Positions 35,357-44,089 of a stretch of DNA of 64,000 nt are shown here, one piece after another. A program made the position numbers and the translations under genes. The stretch spans positions 1 to 64,000 of the forward strand of contig CAJKAR010000020.1 in assembly GCA_905197955.1 (NCBI GenBank), read 5' to 3'. Numbering within the stretch: position 1 is the stretch's first letter; every line of letters starts with the position of its first letter. The DNA is from an uncultured Lentisphaeria bacterium. GTDB taxonomy: Bacteria > Verrucomicrobiota > Lentisphaeria > Victivallales > UBA1829. The notes beneath the pieces are model-generated. The model made no database searches. It was not told the DNA's origin and saw only the letters and a list, made by a program, of their open reading frames with translations.

Positions 35357-36236
35357 GGAAATGATCAAATCCTTTTCTCTTCAAATCCGGCAAATTCATC
35401 AGAGTTCCGGGAGTTCCCTCCAGAAAAACTCCGAATTTTGAGAGCCGGGTATATGGAAATTCCGCAATCAGAGCATCCGCATCTCCGGGTGCAACGGCAA
35501 AAATCAGTTCATAGTCCTCTCCATCGGTCAAGGCCTCCTCCAGGGTGGCACCAGCGTACCGGGGGACCGCATCAGGATCCAAGCGGAGCGCGAGTCCCGA
35601 ATCAGAGGCCATCCGGAGCGCATCCTTCAAAAGGCCGTCGCTGACATCCATCATGGCATGGACACATCGCTGTTTTCCAAGATATCGTCCTTCCTCCAGA
35701 CGCGGTTCAAAATGCAGATGACGACGTGTCGGAAACGATCTTCCGAAGCTCCCGGTTCCGCAGAGCAGATCGCCCGGCTGCGCCGTGCGTCTCAGCTTCA
35801 TGCAGTCGGCCGGCACACTCCCCAGAATCGAAAGCGTGAACACGGCCCCCGGAGCCGGCAGAGCGGAAACATCCCCTCCGACAATACACATTCCATATCT
35901 GGCACATGTCTCCTGCGCCGCTTCAAAAAAACGGTAGAGAACCTTCTCCTCCAGCGGATTTGCCGCGATGGTCAGCAACGCATGAGTGGGAGCCCCTCCC
36001 ATCGCCGCAATATCGCTGACATTCCGCTTGACCAGCTTTTCCGCAACAGAAGCGATCTCTTCCCCGGGCAGATAATGAATCCCTTCGATCACCTGATCGA
36101 CTGCGGAAAGCAGCAGAGAATCCGATCCCGGCAGACGAATTGCGGCGCAGTCGTCACCGGGCCCCTCGACAACATCCGCACTCTGCGGAAAAAGCCGTTT
36201 CAACCTGGCAACAAGCGCCTCTTCATTCATAGACAT
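35343..36236 (-). CDS. thiL: Thiamine-monophosphate kinase
   Basis: About 297 residues of the PurM/AIR-synthase-like fold. It phosphorylates TMP to the cofactor TPP. Visible are the metal-binding GPGDDCAAI, the line DQVIEGIHYL, KLVKRNVSDIAAMGGAP, VGGDVS and MMDVSDGLLKD, plus the terminal DGEDYELIF. The start overlaps the stop codon of the NfeD-like gene; GTG 36239, ATG 36236 and ATG 36230 are all close enough to an AAGG site to be possible. Confidence 0.95.
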   Translation of the reverse strand: MSMNEEALVARLKRLFPQSADVVEGPGDDCAAIRLPGSDSLLLSAVDQVIEGIHYLPGEEIASVAEKLVKRNVSDIAAMGGAPTHALLTIAANPLEEKVLYRFFEAAQETCARYGMCIVGGDVSALPAPGAVFTLSILGSVPADCMKLRRTAQPGDLLCGTGSFGRSFPTRRHLHFEPRLEEGRYLGKQRCVHAMMDVSDGLLKDALRMASDSGLALRLDPDAVPRYAGATLEEALTDGEDYELIFAVAPGDADALIAEFPYTRLSKFGVFLEGTPGTLMNLPDLKRKGFDHFHENS

Positions 36237-36835
36237 CACACCTTCCGGACCAGGAAGAGGGCATCGGAGAGAGCTTCCACCACTTTAACCGGCGTTCCCG
36301 TCGGGATTTCCTCATCGGCCACGGCAGTGATCTCCTGCGTGGAGCCCTTCAAATTCACGGTGACTTTTCCATGCTCCCCTCTGCCCGCGGGAATGGTAAT
36401 ATAAACCGTTCCACCTGCGCCGACGATATCATTCGTCTTGACATTTCCGCTGTGCTGGAGCTTGAACATCAGGTAAATCGCCATTGCCGTCAGGAACATC
36501 GCGAAAAGTCCGATCACAAAAGCCGCCAGGAATCCCAGCCAGCCGGATTTTCCCCACACCACCCCCGTCCAGCCGAACATCGTCACAAACGCCAGAATGG
36601 ATTTGAAGCTGATCAGCTGAAAATCCAGAAAACCGGTATCCACATGATCCACTGCATCGAAGGTTCCATCCGGAGCGACATCCCCCGGTCCATTCACACC
36701 TCCGATCTCGAATGTGGAAAAACAGAGTGTGAAAAGAAAGAACAAAGTCCCTCCAATCGCTGCGCACCAGTAGAGTGTCATGGCGGTTCCGCCGGCTAGA
36801 AAATTTCCGATTCCCGTAACCAGTTGCTCCAACAT
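36236..36835 (-). CDS. NfeD-like membrane protein with OB-fold tail
   Basis: 199 residues. Hydrophobic segments lie at about 18-40, 78-95 and 100-125, followed by a C-terminal ~60-residue beta domain (VGAGGTVYITIPAGRGEHGKV, IPTGTPVKVVE) like the OB fold of NfeD/YuaF/YqiJ proteins. These usually partner flotillin-like scaffolds in membrane microdomains. No flotillin gene is adjacent; neighbours are DUF486 and thiL. Family call is probable, function unknown. Confidence 0.75.
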   Translation of the reverse strand: MLEQLVTGIGNFLAGGTAMTLYWCAAIGGTLFFLFTLCFSTFEIGGVNGPGDVAPDGTFDAVDHVDTGFLDFQLISFKSILAFVTMFGWTGVVWGKSGWLGFLAAFVIGLFAMFLTAMAIYLMFKLQHSGNVKTNDIVGAGGTVYITIPAGRGEHGKVTVNLKGSTQEITAVADEEIPTGTPVKVVEALSDALFLVRKV

Positions 36836-36866
36836 AGCTCTTCCTCCTTTTTCTGTTGTTTAGCGA

Positions 36867-37211
36867 TCAATGCCGGAACATGAAGTAGACCGCCCCCGTC
36901 AGACAGAGCCCGGCCCAGATGTAGTCCAGCTTGAATCCTTCCTTCATGTAGATCAGCGAAAACGGCACGAAAACTGACAGCGTAATCACTTCCTGCATGA
37001 TCTTCAGCTGCGCCAGCGTCAAGCCGCCCGCATAGCCGATGCGGTTCGCCGGCACCTGAATCAAATACTCGAACAGAGCGATTCCCCAGCTCACCAGCGC
37101 GGCAAGATACCACGCTTTCCCCGACATGTTTTTCAGGTGCCCGTACCACGCAAACGTCATGAACAAATTCGACGCCACAAGCAGAAGTATTGTTTTAACT
37201 ATAACAGGCAT
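36867..37211 (-). CDS. DUF486 family small membrane protein
   Basis: 114 residues with four predicted transmembrane helices. The lines LFMTFAWYGHLK, ISWG-like VSWGIALFEYLIQVPANRIGY and LKIMQEVITLSVF are characteristic of DUF486, a group related to drug/metabolite transporter half-proteins. Function is not established. It begins 3 bases from the end of the S41-like gene in the same operon. Confidence 0.9.
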   Translation of the reverse strand: MPVIVKTILLLVASNLFMTFAWYGHLKNMSGKAWYLAALVSWGIALFEYLIQVPANRIGYAGGLTLAQLKIMQEVITLSVFVPFSLIYMKEGFKLDYIWAGLCLTGAVYFMFRH

Positions 37212-37213
37212 GG

Positions 37214-38092
37214 CTATTTTTTCAACCCCTTTTTATCCAGTAAATCCAAACTGACCAGCAAATCCGCTGCTCTGGAAAGGCAACGGTCGCCTGACGCAGT
37301 AAACTCTTCCGCGCATACCTTCTCATACGATTCCTGCGGCTCCGCCGGAATCGCAATCTGCGGCAGAAACCGCGTATACCGGACATTCCCCGCTCCTTCC
37401 GGCGGAACAGGAACCAGCCATTTTCTCCCGGAAACCATCACCTTTTTTCTAGGATAAGGTCTCCCTGCGGTCGGTTCCCCGATCCGGATTCCCCTTCGAG
37501 CCGCCGTCAGCATGGATGCCAGAATCTCCGAAGCTCCTTCCGTTGCCGGACCGGTCAGAATCGCAGTGTGAGCCCCTCCGGAAGTCCCGCTCTCCTCAAG
37601 AAAACGGGACAAGCTGCGCGACAGCTCCTCTCCGTTTCCAGAAGAACAGGACCGCAAATCAAGAATCAGTCCCTTCTCCTCCGCCTTCAACAGCTTGAGC
37701 AGTTCCGCGATCTCCCGTTCCCCGATCGAATCCAGCCGGAAATACATGATTCCATTCGACAGTCGGACTGCCGGGAGCATCTTCCTTGTTTTCCTCTCCG
37801 AAGCGGAATCGCCCCCCTTCTGTTCCGAAGCATTCCGTTCCACAGAAACTCCGGCCCCCAGAGAATCCATCACTGCGACAAGCGCTCTATCCACATCCGG
37901 CTCTTCAAGCCGGTTCCGGAACTGCGGATACTCTTTTGCAAGCATCTCGAAGAGTTCACGGAACTCCTTCTGGAAGCGCTCCTGGAACGGGAACGGTTCT
38001 GTCCCCCGCTCCCGCGCCGGAAAAGACTCCTCCCCGGCTGCGGAAACCACAGCCAGAAGAAGAAAACAAAGGAGTCCGGAGAACTTCAGCAT
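37214..38092 (-). CDS. S41 peptidase-like protein, catalytically dead
   Basis: 292 residues with an N-terminal signal sequence (LKFSGLLCFLLLAVVSAAG). The C-terminal part resembles tail-specific proteases (IMYFRLDSIGEREIAELLKLL, GLILDLRSCSSGNGEEL, ATEGASEILASML, IGEPTAGRPYP). The serine and lysine of the S41 dyad, spaced by 25 residues in known enzymes, are Gly186 and Arg211 here at exactly that spacing. It probably acts as a binding or scaffolding protein. No PDZ domain is obvious. ATG 38092 follows a GGTGG site. Confidence 0.8.
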   Translation of the reverse strand: MLKFSGLLCFLLLAVVSAAGEESFPARERGTEPFPFQERFQKEFRELFEMLAKEYPQFRNRLEEPDVDRALVAVMDSLGAGVSVERNASEQKGGDSASERKTRKMLPAVRLSNGIMYFRLDSIGEREIAELLKLLKAEEKGLILDLRSCSSGNGEELSRSLSRFLEESGTSGGAHTAILTGPATEGASEILASMLTAARRGIRIGEPTAGRPYPRKKVMVSGRKWLVPVPPEGAGNVRYTRFLPQIAIPAEPQESYEKVCAEEFTASGDRCLSRAADLLVSLDLLDKKGLKK

Positions 38093-38114
38093 AAGACCAC
38101 CGGCGGAACACATG

Positions 38115-38624
38115 TTATTCGCTGAGTTTGGCTATTTCCTTCTGAAGAGAAGCATCGGCCTCTTCGACCTTCCGGCTCTGAGCGGCACGGAACTCTTTGA
38201 GCTTCGCGGCAAGTGCCGGATCTGAAAGCGCAAGGATCGAAATAGCGAGAAGTGCGGAATTTTTCGCACCGGCTTTTCCCGCCGTCACAGTTGCCACCGG
38301 AATTCCCGGAGGCATCTGAACCATCGCCAGCAGCGCATCGAGTCCATTAAAGGGCTCGCACGCCATGGGGATGCCGATGACCGGCAGAGTCGTATGCGCC
38401 GCAATAACGCCGGCAAGATGCGCCGCCATGCCGGCTGCACAGATAATGACTTTGAAACCGTCGCGCTCCGCGTTTTTCGCGAACTCCGCCGCCGCATCCG
38501 GCGTGCGGTGGGCCGACATAACCCGCGCCGTATAATCAACGCCGAACGAATTGAGCGTATCAAACGCACCCTTGAGCGAAATCAGATCGCTCTTGCTGCC
38601 CATGATAATTGCAATTTGTGCCAT
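38115..38624 (-). CDS. purE: N5-carboxyaminoimidazole ribonucleotide mutase
   Basis: 169 residues, class I PurE size. It converts N5-CAIR to CAIR in purine synthesis. Landmarks: IIMGSKSDL phosphate loop, VMSAHRTPD with the catalytic His, and AAGMAAHLAGVIAAHTTLPVIGIP. The partner purK is not in the window. It is first of a minus-strand unit that continues to truA. Confidence 0.97.
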   Translation of the reverse strand: MAQIAIIMGSKSDLISLKGAFDTLNSFGVDYTARVMSAHRTPDAAAEFAKNAERDGFKVIICAAGMAAHLAGVIAAHTTLPVIGIPMACEPFNGLDALLAMVQMPPGIPVATVTAGKAGAKNSALLAISILALSDPALAAKLKEFRAAQSRKVEEADASLQKEIAKLSE

Positions 38625-38640
38625 GGAAAACTCCCTTGAT

Positions 38641-38672
38641 AAAAAAAGCGCGCCGAACCGTGGCCGACGCGC
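38641..38672 (-). terminator. Terminator after rpoZ
   Basis: On the minus strand an 8-bp G/C stem (38665-38672 with 38648-38655, one wobble) is followed by seven T. It ends the etfB-etfA-acd-rpoZ unit just before purE. Confidence 0.85.
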
Positions 38673-38697
38673 CGTTTTCCGATCTTTCGGAAGAAGA

Positions 38698-38979
38698 TCA
38701 GTTGTTGTTCTTCATGCCGATTTCGCCGGACTCGCGTTTCGCGGCTTCCTTCACGGCATTGATCTCCTTGAGGAAATCGTTTTCCGTTCCGTTGAAGTTC
38801 GCTACGAGCTTGCCTTCAGCGATTTCGAGCAGAGCCACGTCCAGATGGTTCTCATCCTTGCAGCGGACCATCGGCCGTGCGCCGTATGCGAGCTGACGGG
38901 CGCGCCGCGATGCAAGAAGAATCAGAGTCTTGGCATCGGGAATGACCAGTTTTGCTCTTTCCAGATAATCGTTGTTCAT
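38698..38979 (-). CDS. rpoZ: RNA polymerase omega subunit
   Basis: 93 residues. The conserved line TLILLASRRARQLAYGARPMV followed by VALLEIAEGKLVANF is typical of omega, which clamps the beta-prime subunit and aids polymerase assembly. It is 16 bases downstream of the acyl-CoA dehydrogenase gene on the same strand and followed by a terminator, so it is probably read with the ETF genes instead of its usual partner gmk. Confidence 0.9.
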   Translation of the reverse strand: MNNDYLERAKLVIPDAKTLILLASRRARQLAYGARPMVRCKDENHLDVALLEIAEGKLVANFNGTENDFLKEINAVKEAAKRESGEIGMKNNN

Positions 38980-38995
38980 TCAGAATCTCCGTTAA

Positions 38996-40687
38996 TCAGT
39001 AGTCGATGACGTCGCGATGTCTGTCAATGGTCGACAGGTCGCCGCTCATGACGATCTGATAGTTTCGTTCAAAATCATGTGCCGCGTCGAGGATGTAACG
39101 CTCCGCAAGCGGAACACGTTTCGGATACTTCTTCGCATCCCGGAGCATCAGCAGTCCGACCAGAACGATCGTCTCGTTCTCCACCAGATTTCTGGCTCTG
39201 AGATCATGATAGGCGGAATCCTTCTTGTCCGCGACATATTTGACCGCTTCGATCTGCTTTTTGTGCATTTCATCCAGCATTTTCAGAAGACGGCAGTCGA
39301 GACCGTCGCAGGACATTCCGAGAAGCTCTTCGATCATCGGATCCAGAACGCGCTGCATGATTCCGCCGATCGCGGCAACCACCTGAAGCTGTGTCGTACC
39401 CTCGTAAATATTCGTGATTCGGGCATCGCGATAGTAGCGCTCCGCATCGAAGTCATGCATGTAACCGGTTCCGCCGTGGATCTGAATGCAGTCGTAGGCG
39501 ATCTGGTTTGCAATCTCCGTGGAGAGAGCTTTGCACATCGGGGTCAGCGCTGCGGCAACCTTGACATAATATTTCGCCTTCTCGGAACGCTCGTCGAGCT
39601 GATTGTAGGAGAAGCGAAGATCAACCGCTTTCGTGGTCTCGTAAAGAAGCGTTCTGGCAGCGGTAAGTTTCGTCTTCATCTTCGCCAGCATCTCGTAGAT
39701 CGCCGGGAATTTATCGATGCTCTGTTTGAACTGGACTCGTTCGGACGCATATTTTCTTGCCTCGCGGTAGGAGGCTTCCGCAATACCGAGCGCCTGTCCG
39801 CTGATCGCCACGCGGGCGCCGTTCATCAGGCTCATCACATATTTGATAAGTCCGAACCGCTGCTTGCCGCAGAGTTCCGCCGGAACGTTGTTGTACTGGA
39901 GCTCCGCAGTCGACACGCCGTGGATTCCGAGCTTGTGCTCAATACGGCGGACCTTGAGTTCCGGGCACGCTTCGCAGATGAACATGGAAAGTCCGCGACC
40001 ATCGGTGGTGCCTTCCTGCGAACGGGCAAGTACCAGATGGATCTGGGCACAGCCGTTCGTAATGAAACGTTTCATACCGTTCAGATACCATTTTCCATCG
40101 GGGCCCTGCGTTGCTTTGAGGCGGACGGACTGGAGGTCGGAACCGGAATCCGGCTCGGTGAGGTCCATGGAGCCGTCGGCTTCTCCGGAGGCAAAGCGCG
40201 GAAGATACTTCTGGCGCTGCTCTTCCGAACCGAATTCGCAGATGGTTTCCGCAATGTCCTGAAGACCGATCAGATTCTGAAGAGAGGCATCGGCGCGGGC
40301 AACCATTTCCGTCATCATGGTATAGATGGTGGTGGGGAAGTTCAGTCCGCCGTACTGACGCGGCAACATCACGCCCATCACGCCGGCATCTTTGAGATCC
40401 TGGAGGTTCTTGTCGGTCAGAGGATGATATTTGACGACGCCGTCCTTGAGGGTCGGTCCCTCTTCATCCACCTGACGGGAACGGGGAGCAATGCGCTCAC
40501 CGGTGATCTCGCCGATAACGGAAAGAATACGTTTGTAATTGTCCTTTGCGTCTTCAAAATTTTCCGGCGCGTAGTCGAATTTTTCGGCCTGTTTGTAATT
40601 GTCCTCGCGAAGAGCGACAAGCTCCTCCATTTCGAGGTTTTCCAGCGTGAACATCAGGTCCGGATTGTCAGTGTAAAAGTTAGACAT
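38996..40687 (-). CDS. Acyl-CoA dehydrogenase
   Basis: 563 residues, longer than the ~380 of short-chain enzymes, with N- and C-terminal extensions found in a separate subgroup of FAD acyl-CoA dehydrogenases. The FAD/substrate signatures SMDLTEPDSGSDL and IQIHGGTGYMHDFDAERYYRDARI are present, then IYEGTTQLQ. It oxidises an acyl-CoA and passes electrons to ETF, whose two subunits are encoded just upstream. The substrate is not evident. Confidence 0.95.
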   Translation of the reverse strand: MSNFYTDNPDLMFTLENLEMEELVALREDNYKQAEKFDYAPENFEDAKDNYKRILSVIGEITGERIAPRSRQVDEEGPTLKDGVVKYHPLTDKNLQDLKDAGVMGVMLPRQYGGLNFPTTIYTMMTEMVARADASLQNLIGLQDIAETICEFGSEEQRQKYLPRFASGEADGSMDLTEPDSGSDLQSVRLKATQGPDGKWYLNGMKRFITNGCAQIHLVLARSQEGTTDGRGLSMFICEACPELKVRRIEHKLGIHGVSTAELQYNNVPAELCGKQRFGLIKYVMSLMNGARVAISGQALGIAEASYREARKYASERVQFKQSIDKFPAIYEMLAKMKTKLTAARTLLYETTKAVDLRFSYNQLDERSEKAKYYVKVAAALTPMCKALSTEIANQIAYDCIQIHGGTGYMHDFDAERYYRDARITNIYEGTTQLQVVAAIGGIMQRVLDPMIEELLGMSCDGLDCRLLKMLDEMHKKQIEAVKYVADKKDSAYHDLRARNLVENETIVLVGLLMLRDAKKYPKRVPLAERYILDAAHDFERNYQIVMSGDLSTIDRHRDVIDY

Positions 40688-40700
40688 CTGTAATCTCTCC

Positions 40701-41723
40701 TCAGGCCTTGGCTTTGTATGCTTTAATCATCATGGGAATGACCTGATTCAGGTCACCGACAATGCCGTAATGCGCAACCGAGAAAATCGGAGCGGCGGGA
40801 TCCGTATTGATCGCAATGATCTTTTTGCTGTCGCTCATTCCGGCGCAGTGCTGAACGGAACCGCTGATGCCGCAGGCAATGTAGAGTTTCGGACGAACTG
40901 TCACACCGGTCTGACCGACCTGGTGATCATGATCAATCCATCCGGCGTCAACCGCCGCACGGGAAGCTCCGACTTCGCCGCCGAGCACCTGGGCAAGCTC
41001 GCGAATCAGCTTGAAGTTCTCCGCGGAACCGACTCCGTAACCGCCGGCGACAATGATCTGCGCGCCTTTGAGGTTGACCGTCTTATCCTGACGCATGCGC
41101 TCAATTACCTTGACAACCGTCTCTTCCTGCGTCAGAGCGACATCGACCTTGACGATTTCGCCTTTGGCGGAGGGATCGGGCTCGACCATCTTCATAACGC
41201 CTTCGCGAACCGTCACCATCTGGGGATCGTCCCAGGTGTTGACGATGGTGGCAATGATGTTTCCGCCGAATGCCGGACGGATCTGCATGAGTTTGTTCTT
41301 ATAGAATTTCTTATTGACCTTGTCGTCGAAATCATCGATTCTGAGGTCGGTGCAGTCGGCCGTCAGACCGGCGAGTTTTTCAGAAGCAACCCGCGGAGCC
41401 AGTTCCCGGCCCTTCATCGTCGCTCCGAAGAGAAGAATATTCGGTCTGTGCTCCTTGATCAGATCCATAATGACCTTGGCAAAGGGCAGAACCGTAAACG
41501 GCTCCAGACGCGGATCATCCGCAAGATAGACCTTTTTGCAGCCGTACTGAAACAGAGTGTCGCAGCATTTTTCGACGTTCGAACCGAGAAGAACCGCTTC
41601 CACGCAAACACCGAGCTTGGCGGCGAGTTCCGTTCCCTTGCTGACCAGTTCCAGGCTGACGTCAGCGATCTTTCCGCCTTCCTGCTCGATAAAAACCCAG
41701 ACATTTCCAATTTGTTCTGACAT
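40701..41723 (-). CDS. etfA: Electron transfer flavoprotein alpha subunit
   Basis: 340 residues. The C-terminal FAD-binding domain shows GASRAAVDAGWIDHDHQVGQ, LYIACGISGSVQHCAGM and AINTDPAAPIFSVAHYGIVGD, all diagnostic. With EtfB it carries electrons from the adjacent dehydrogenase. It is separated from etfB by 6 bases and from the dehydrogenase by 13. Confidence 0.97.
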   Translation of the reverse strand: MSEQIGNVWVFIEQEGGKIADVSLELVSKGTELAAKLGVCVEAVLLGSNVEKCCDTLFQYGCKKVYLADDPRLEPFTVLPFAKVIMDLIKEHRPNILLFGATMKGRELAPRVASEKLAGLTADCTDLRIDDFDDKVNKKFYKNKLMQIRPAFGGNIIATIVNTWDDPQMVTVREGVMKMVEPDPSAKGEIVKVDVALTQEETVVKVIERMRQDKTVNLKGAQIIVAGGYGVGSAENFKLIRELAQVLGGEVGASRAAVDAGWIDHDHQVGQTGVTVRPKLYIACGISGSVQHCAGMSDSKKIIAINTDPAAPIFSVAHYGIVGDLNQVIPMMIKAYKAKA

Positions 41724-41729
41724 AATCTA

Positions 41730-42623
41730 TCACCCTAATGTATGGTCTTCAATGAGTTCATGAATGAGGTTGGAAACCCCGGCTTCGGTGGCTTCGACCG
41801 CCTTGTAATCGCCCGCGGTGAGCACAACGCTCTGAATCTGTTTGACTTTTGTCGGAGAACCGGCAAATCCGATTCGCATGGGATCGGCTTCCACATCGGC
41901 GGCGGACCATTCCTGAATGAGAAGTCCCTTTGCGGCCTTTGTTTCCAAATCTTCCGCGACGGCTTCTCCGCCCACATAAGTACTGGTCTTCGATGCGGCA
42001 AGTTCGGATTTGGTCTTTGCCTTTTTGTACTTCATGATCCGGATGGCATTCTCCGGACGGGGCTCATTGGCATCCACAACCGTAAAGAGGGCGGGAGTGG
42101 GGGATTCCAGAATTTCATAGCCACCTTCGATGGCACGGCGAGCCTTGACGCTCTTCTCGGTCAGCTCAAGGACCTCTTCCACGTAGGAGATCTGCGGGAG
42201 TTTCAGTTTTTCCGCGATCTGGGGCCCGACCTGAGCGGTATCGCCGTCGATCGCCTGACGTCCGCAGAGAATCAGGTCGAACTTCCCGATCTTGGCGGCG
42301 CATTTGCTGAGGGCATAGCTGGTTGCAAGAGTATCGGCTCCGGCGAATGCTCTGTCTGTCAGCAGAACTGCATCATCGGCGCCTCGGAAAAGAGCGTTGC
42401 GGAGCACTTCCGCCGCTGCCGGAGGACCCATCGTGGCCACTGTTACTTTCGCTTGATAACGGTCTTTCAGTTGAAGCGCCAGTTCCAAAGCATTCAAATC
42501 TTCCGGGTTGAAGATTGCGGGAAGGGCCTGCCGGTTGACAGTTCCATCCGGTTTCATTGCCTGCCCGGTAATGTTTTGGGTGTCCGGCACCTGCTTCACA
42601 AACACGATGATTGTGTAGCTCAC
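41730..42623 (-). CDS. etfB: Electron transfer flavoprotein beta subunit
   Basis: 297 residues. IVFVKQVPDT, FNPEDLNALELALQL, GADTLATSYAL and LILCGRQAIDGDTAQVGPQIAE are conserved in EtfB, including the AMP/FAD-site loop. The start is a GTG with AGGAG 8 bases upstream. It is the first gene of the etfB-etfA-acd-rpoZ unit. The length is somewhat above the ~260 of mitochondrial-type EtfB; whether it bifurcates electrons cannot be judged here. Confidence 0.96.
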   Translation of the reverse strand: MSYTIIVFVKQVPDTQNITGQAMKPDGTVNRQALPAIFNPEDLNALELALQLKDRYQAKVTVATMGPPAAAEVLRNALFRGADDAVLLTDRAFAGADTLATSYALSKCAAKIGKFDLILCGRQAIDGDTAQVGPQIAEKLKLPQISYVEEVLELTEKSVKARRAIEGGYEILESPTPALFTVVDANEPRPENAIRIMKYKKAKTKSELAASKTSTYVGGEAVAEDLETKAAKGLLIQEWSAADVEADPMRIGFAGSPTKVKQIQSVVLTAGDYKAVEATEAGVSNLIHELIEDHTLG

Positions 42624-42919
42624 GGGATACTCCTTTGTTAGTTTCGTTTACCTGTCAAACTTATCGTTTTTGTCATCTTTAATTCTAACCTGTTAATATA
42701 TCCCCCTTTTTTCAAAAAACAAACAGGCGCAGAGAAAAAGTTAAAGTCACCGCATCATGGACGCATCAGATTCCTCGTCCTTCGGCGCCGGCACAAAAAC
42801 TTCCGGCAGCCGAATTTGTAAAAACAAAAAAAGACGATATCTTTTAAGGAACGATTCCCTTTCCGCCGACCGGAAATGCCTGCGGATCAACCATGGAATC
42901 GCGTCATTCGGAATTTTTT
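42624..42919. other. Divergent intergenic region, etfB and GT9 gene
   Basis: Holds the etfB ribosome site at its left end and presumably divergent promoters. A weak minus-strand pair (TTGTTT, 16 bp, TATATT, near 42694-42721) could serve etfB. No gene is supported. Confidence 0.4.
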
Positions 42920-44089
42920 ATGAAAAAAACGATTCAATCTCTGTTGAAACTTCTGGCGGTTCTTGCGGGTAAAACTCTCTCCCGAAAACCACTTCCCGAT
43001 TCTCCGAAGAGAATCCTGCTGCTGATGTGCCACTGGATCGGCGACACGTTCTGGGCTATGCAGATTATCCCAGCCCTGCGGAAGCGATACCCTGATGCGG
43101 AAATTCTGGCTGGAGTCAAAGAATCCAGCAGAATCCTCTTCACGGGAATTCTCCCGGAAAACGCGGTCATCCTCTTCAACGGGCTCACCAGCGACCGGAC
43201 CCGCGAACGCTTCTCATTCTCCCGTTTTCTGCGCGATGTATCCACGGCTCGGAACTTGAACCCGGAAATCGTCATCGACACAATGGGCAATCGCTATTCC
43301 GCTCTTTTTTCCTTTCTTTCCGGAGCAGATACAACGATCGGGCCGGATCCCGCCGATGAATTTGCCGCGCTGTATTCCATTCGTCAACCCCTTGCCCGAA
43401 TGCCCTTCCACCATCTGATCTACAAACCGGCGGTGATTGCATCTCCGCTTACAGGATATGATGGAAAATCTGAAATTGTTCCGTTTGCAGTTCAATCCGT
43501 TCTCTCGGAAGAGATGGTTTTCCGAAAATGGAATCCCTTTCCGGAAAAACCGCTGGTACTGCTGGTTCCGGGAGCTGGCTGGAAACAAAAGCAATGGGGC
43601 GCAGACCGTTTCCGGGAACTGGCGAAAAATCTTGAAACAAAAGGGTTCCGTATTCTGCTTTCCGGAGGGCCGAACGAGCAGGCGCTCTGCAACGAGATTG
43701 CAGCAGGAATACAGAATTGTGCCATTCTGCCGCCTTCGCTGGAGGAGGTCATTGCGCTGCTGCCTCGGTGCAGCGCAGTTGTTGCCAACGATTCCGGAGT
43801 TGCGCATCTGGCGGCGGCCGCAGGAACCAATGTCATAGCACTGTTCTGCTGTACCAATCCGGAATTCTGCCGTCCGCTGGGCAAACATGTTCGAGTTCTT
43901 CAAGCGGACTGTCCGGCTCTGCCGTGCGGAAACAACCATTTCTGCAATGGGACCTGCTGTGCTCAATATCACATGAACATCCCGCCGGAAGAAGTACTCC
44001 GGAACATGGAAGAAATGATTCGGTCAGGGGAACCTCTCAGGATTCCTTCTCAAAAACCCCGATATATTGAGGTCGGAAACGGGGAATGA
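42920..44089 (+). CDS. Glycosyltransferase family 9 (heptosyltransferase-like)
   Basis: About 389 residues. Family 9 features: ILLLMCHWIGDTFWAMQIIPAL near the N-terminus, LVLLVPGAGWKQKQWGADRF, and VANDSGVAHLAAAAGTNVIALF in the nucleotide-sugar domain. Such enzymes add heptose from ADP- or GDP-heptose to lipid A-core or other glycans on the cytoplasmic face. A Cys-rich tail (LPCGNNHFCNGTCC) is common in this group. ATG 42920 is chosen; 42893 also possible, neither has a strong ribosome site. Its 3' end overlaps the convergent methyltransferase gene by 53 bases. Confidence 0.9.
   Translation: MKKTIQSLLKLLAVLAGKTLSRKPLPDSPKRILLLMCHWIGDTFWAMQIIPALRKRYPDAEILAGVKESSRILFTGILPENAVILFNGLTSDRTRERFSFSRFLRDVSTARNLNPEIVIDTMGNRYSALFSFLSGADTTIGPDPADEFAALYSIRQPLARMPFHHLIYKPAVIASPLTGYDGKSEIVPFAVQSVLSEEMVFRKWNPFPEKPLVLLVPGAGWKQKQWGADRFRELAKNLETKGFRILLSGGPNEQALCNEIAAGIQNCAILPPSLEEVIALLPRCSAVVANDSGVAHLAAAAGTNVIALFCCTNPEFCRPLGKHVRVLQADCPALPCGNNHFCNGTCCAQYHMNIPPEEVLRNMEEMIRSGEPLRIPSQKPRYIEVGNGE

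Noticed and set aside
39017..40693. Long plus-strand frame opposite the acyl-CoA dehydrogenase
   Set aside because: The minus-strand product is a textbook dehydrogenase; the opposite frame is a His/Arg-rich shadow.
42757..42972. Small plus-strand frame upstream of the GT9 gene
   Set aside because: Low-complexity product, no ribosome site, and it runs into the GT9 gene in another frame.
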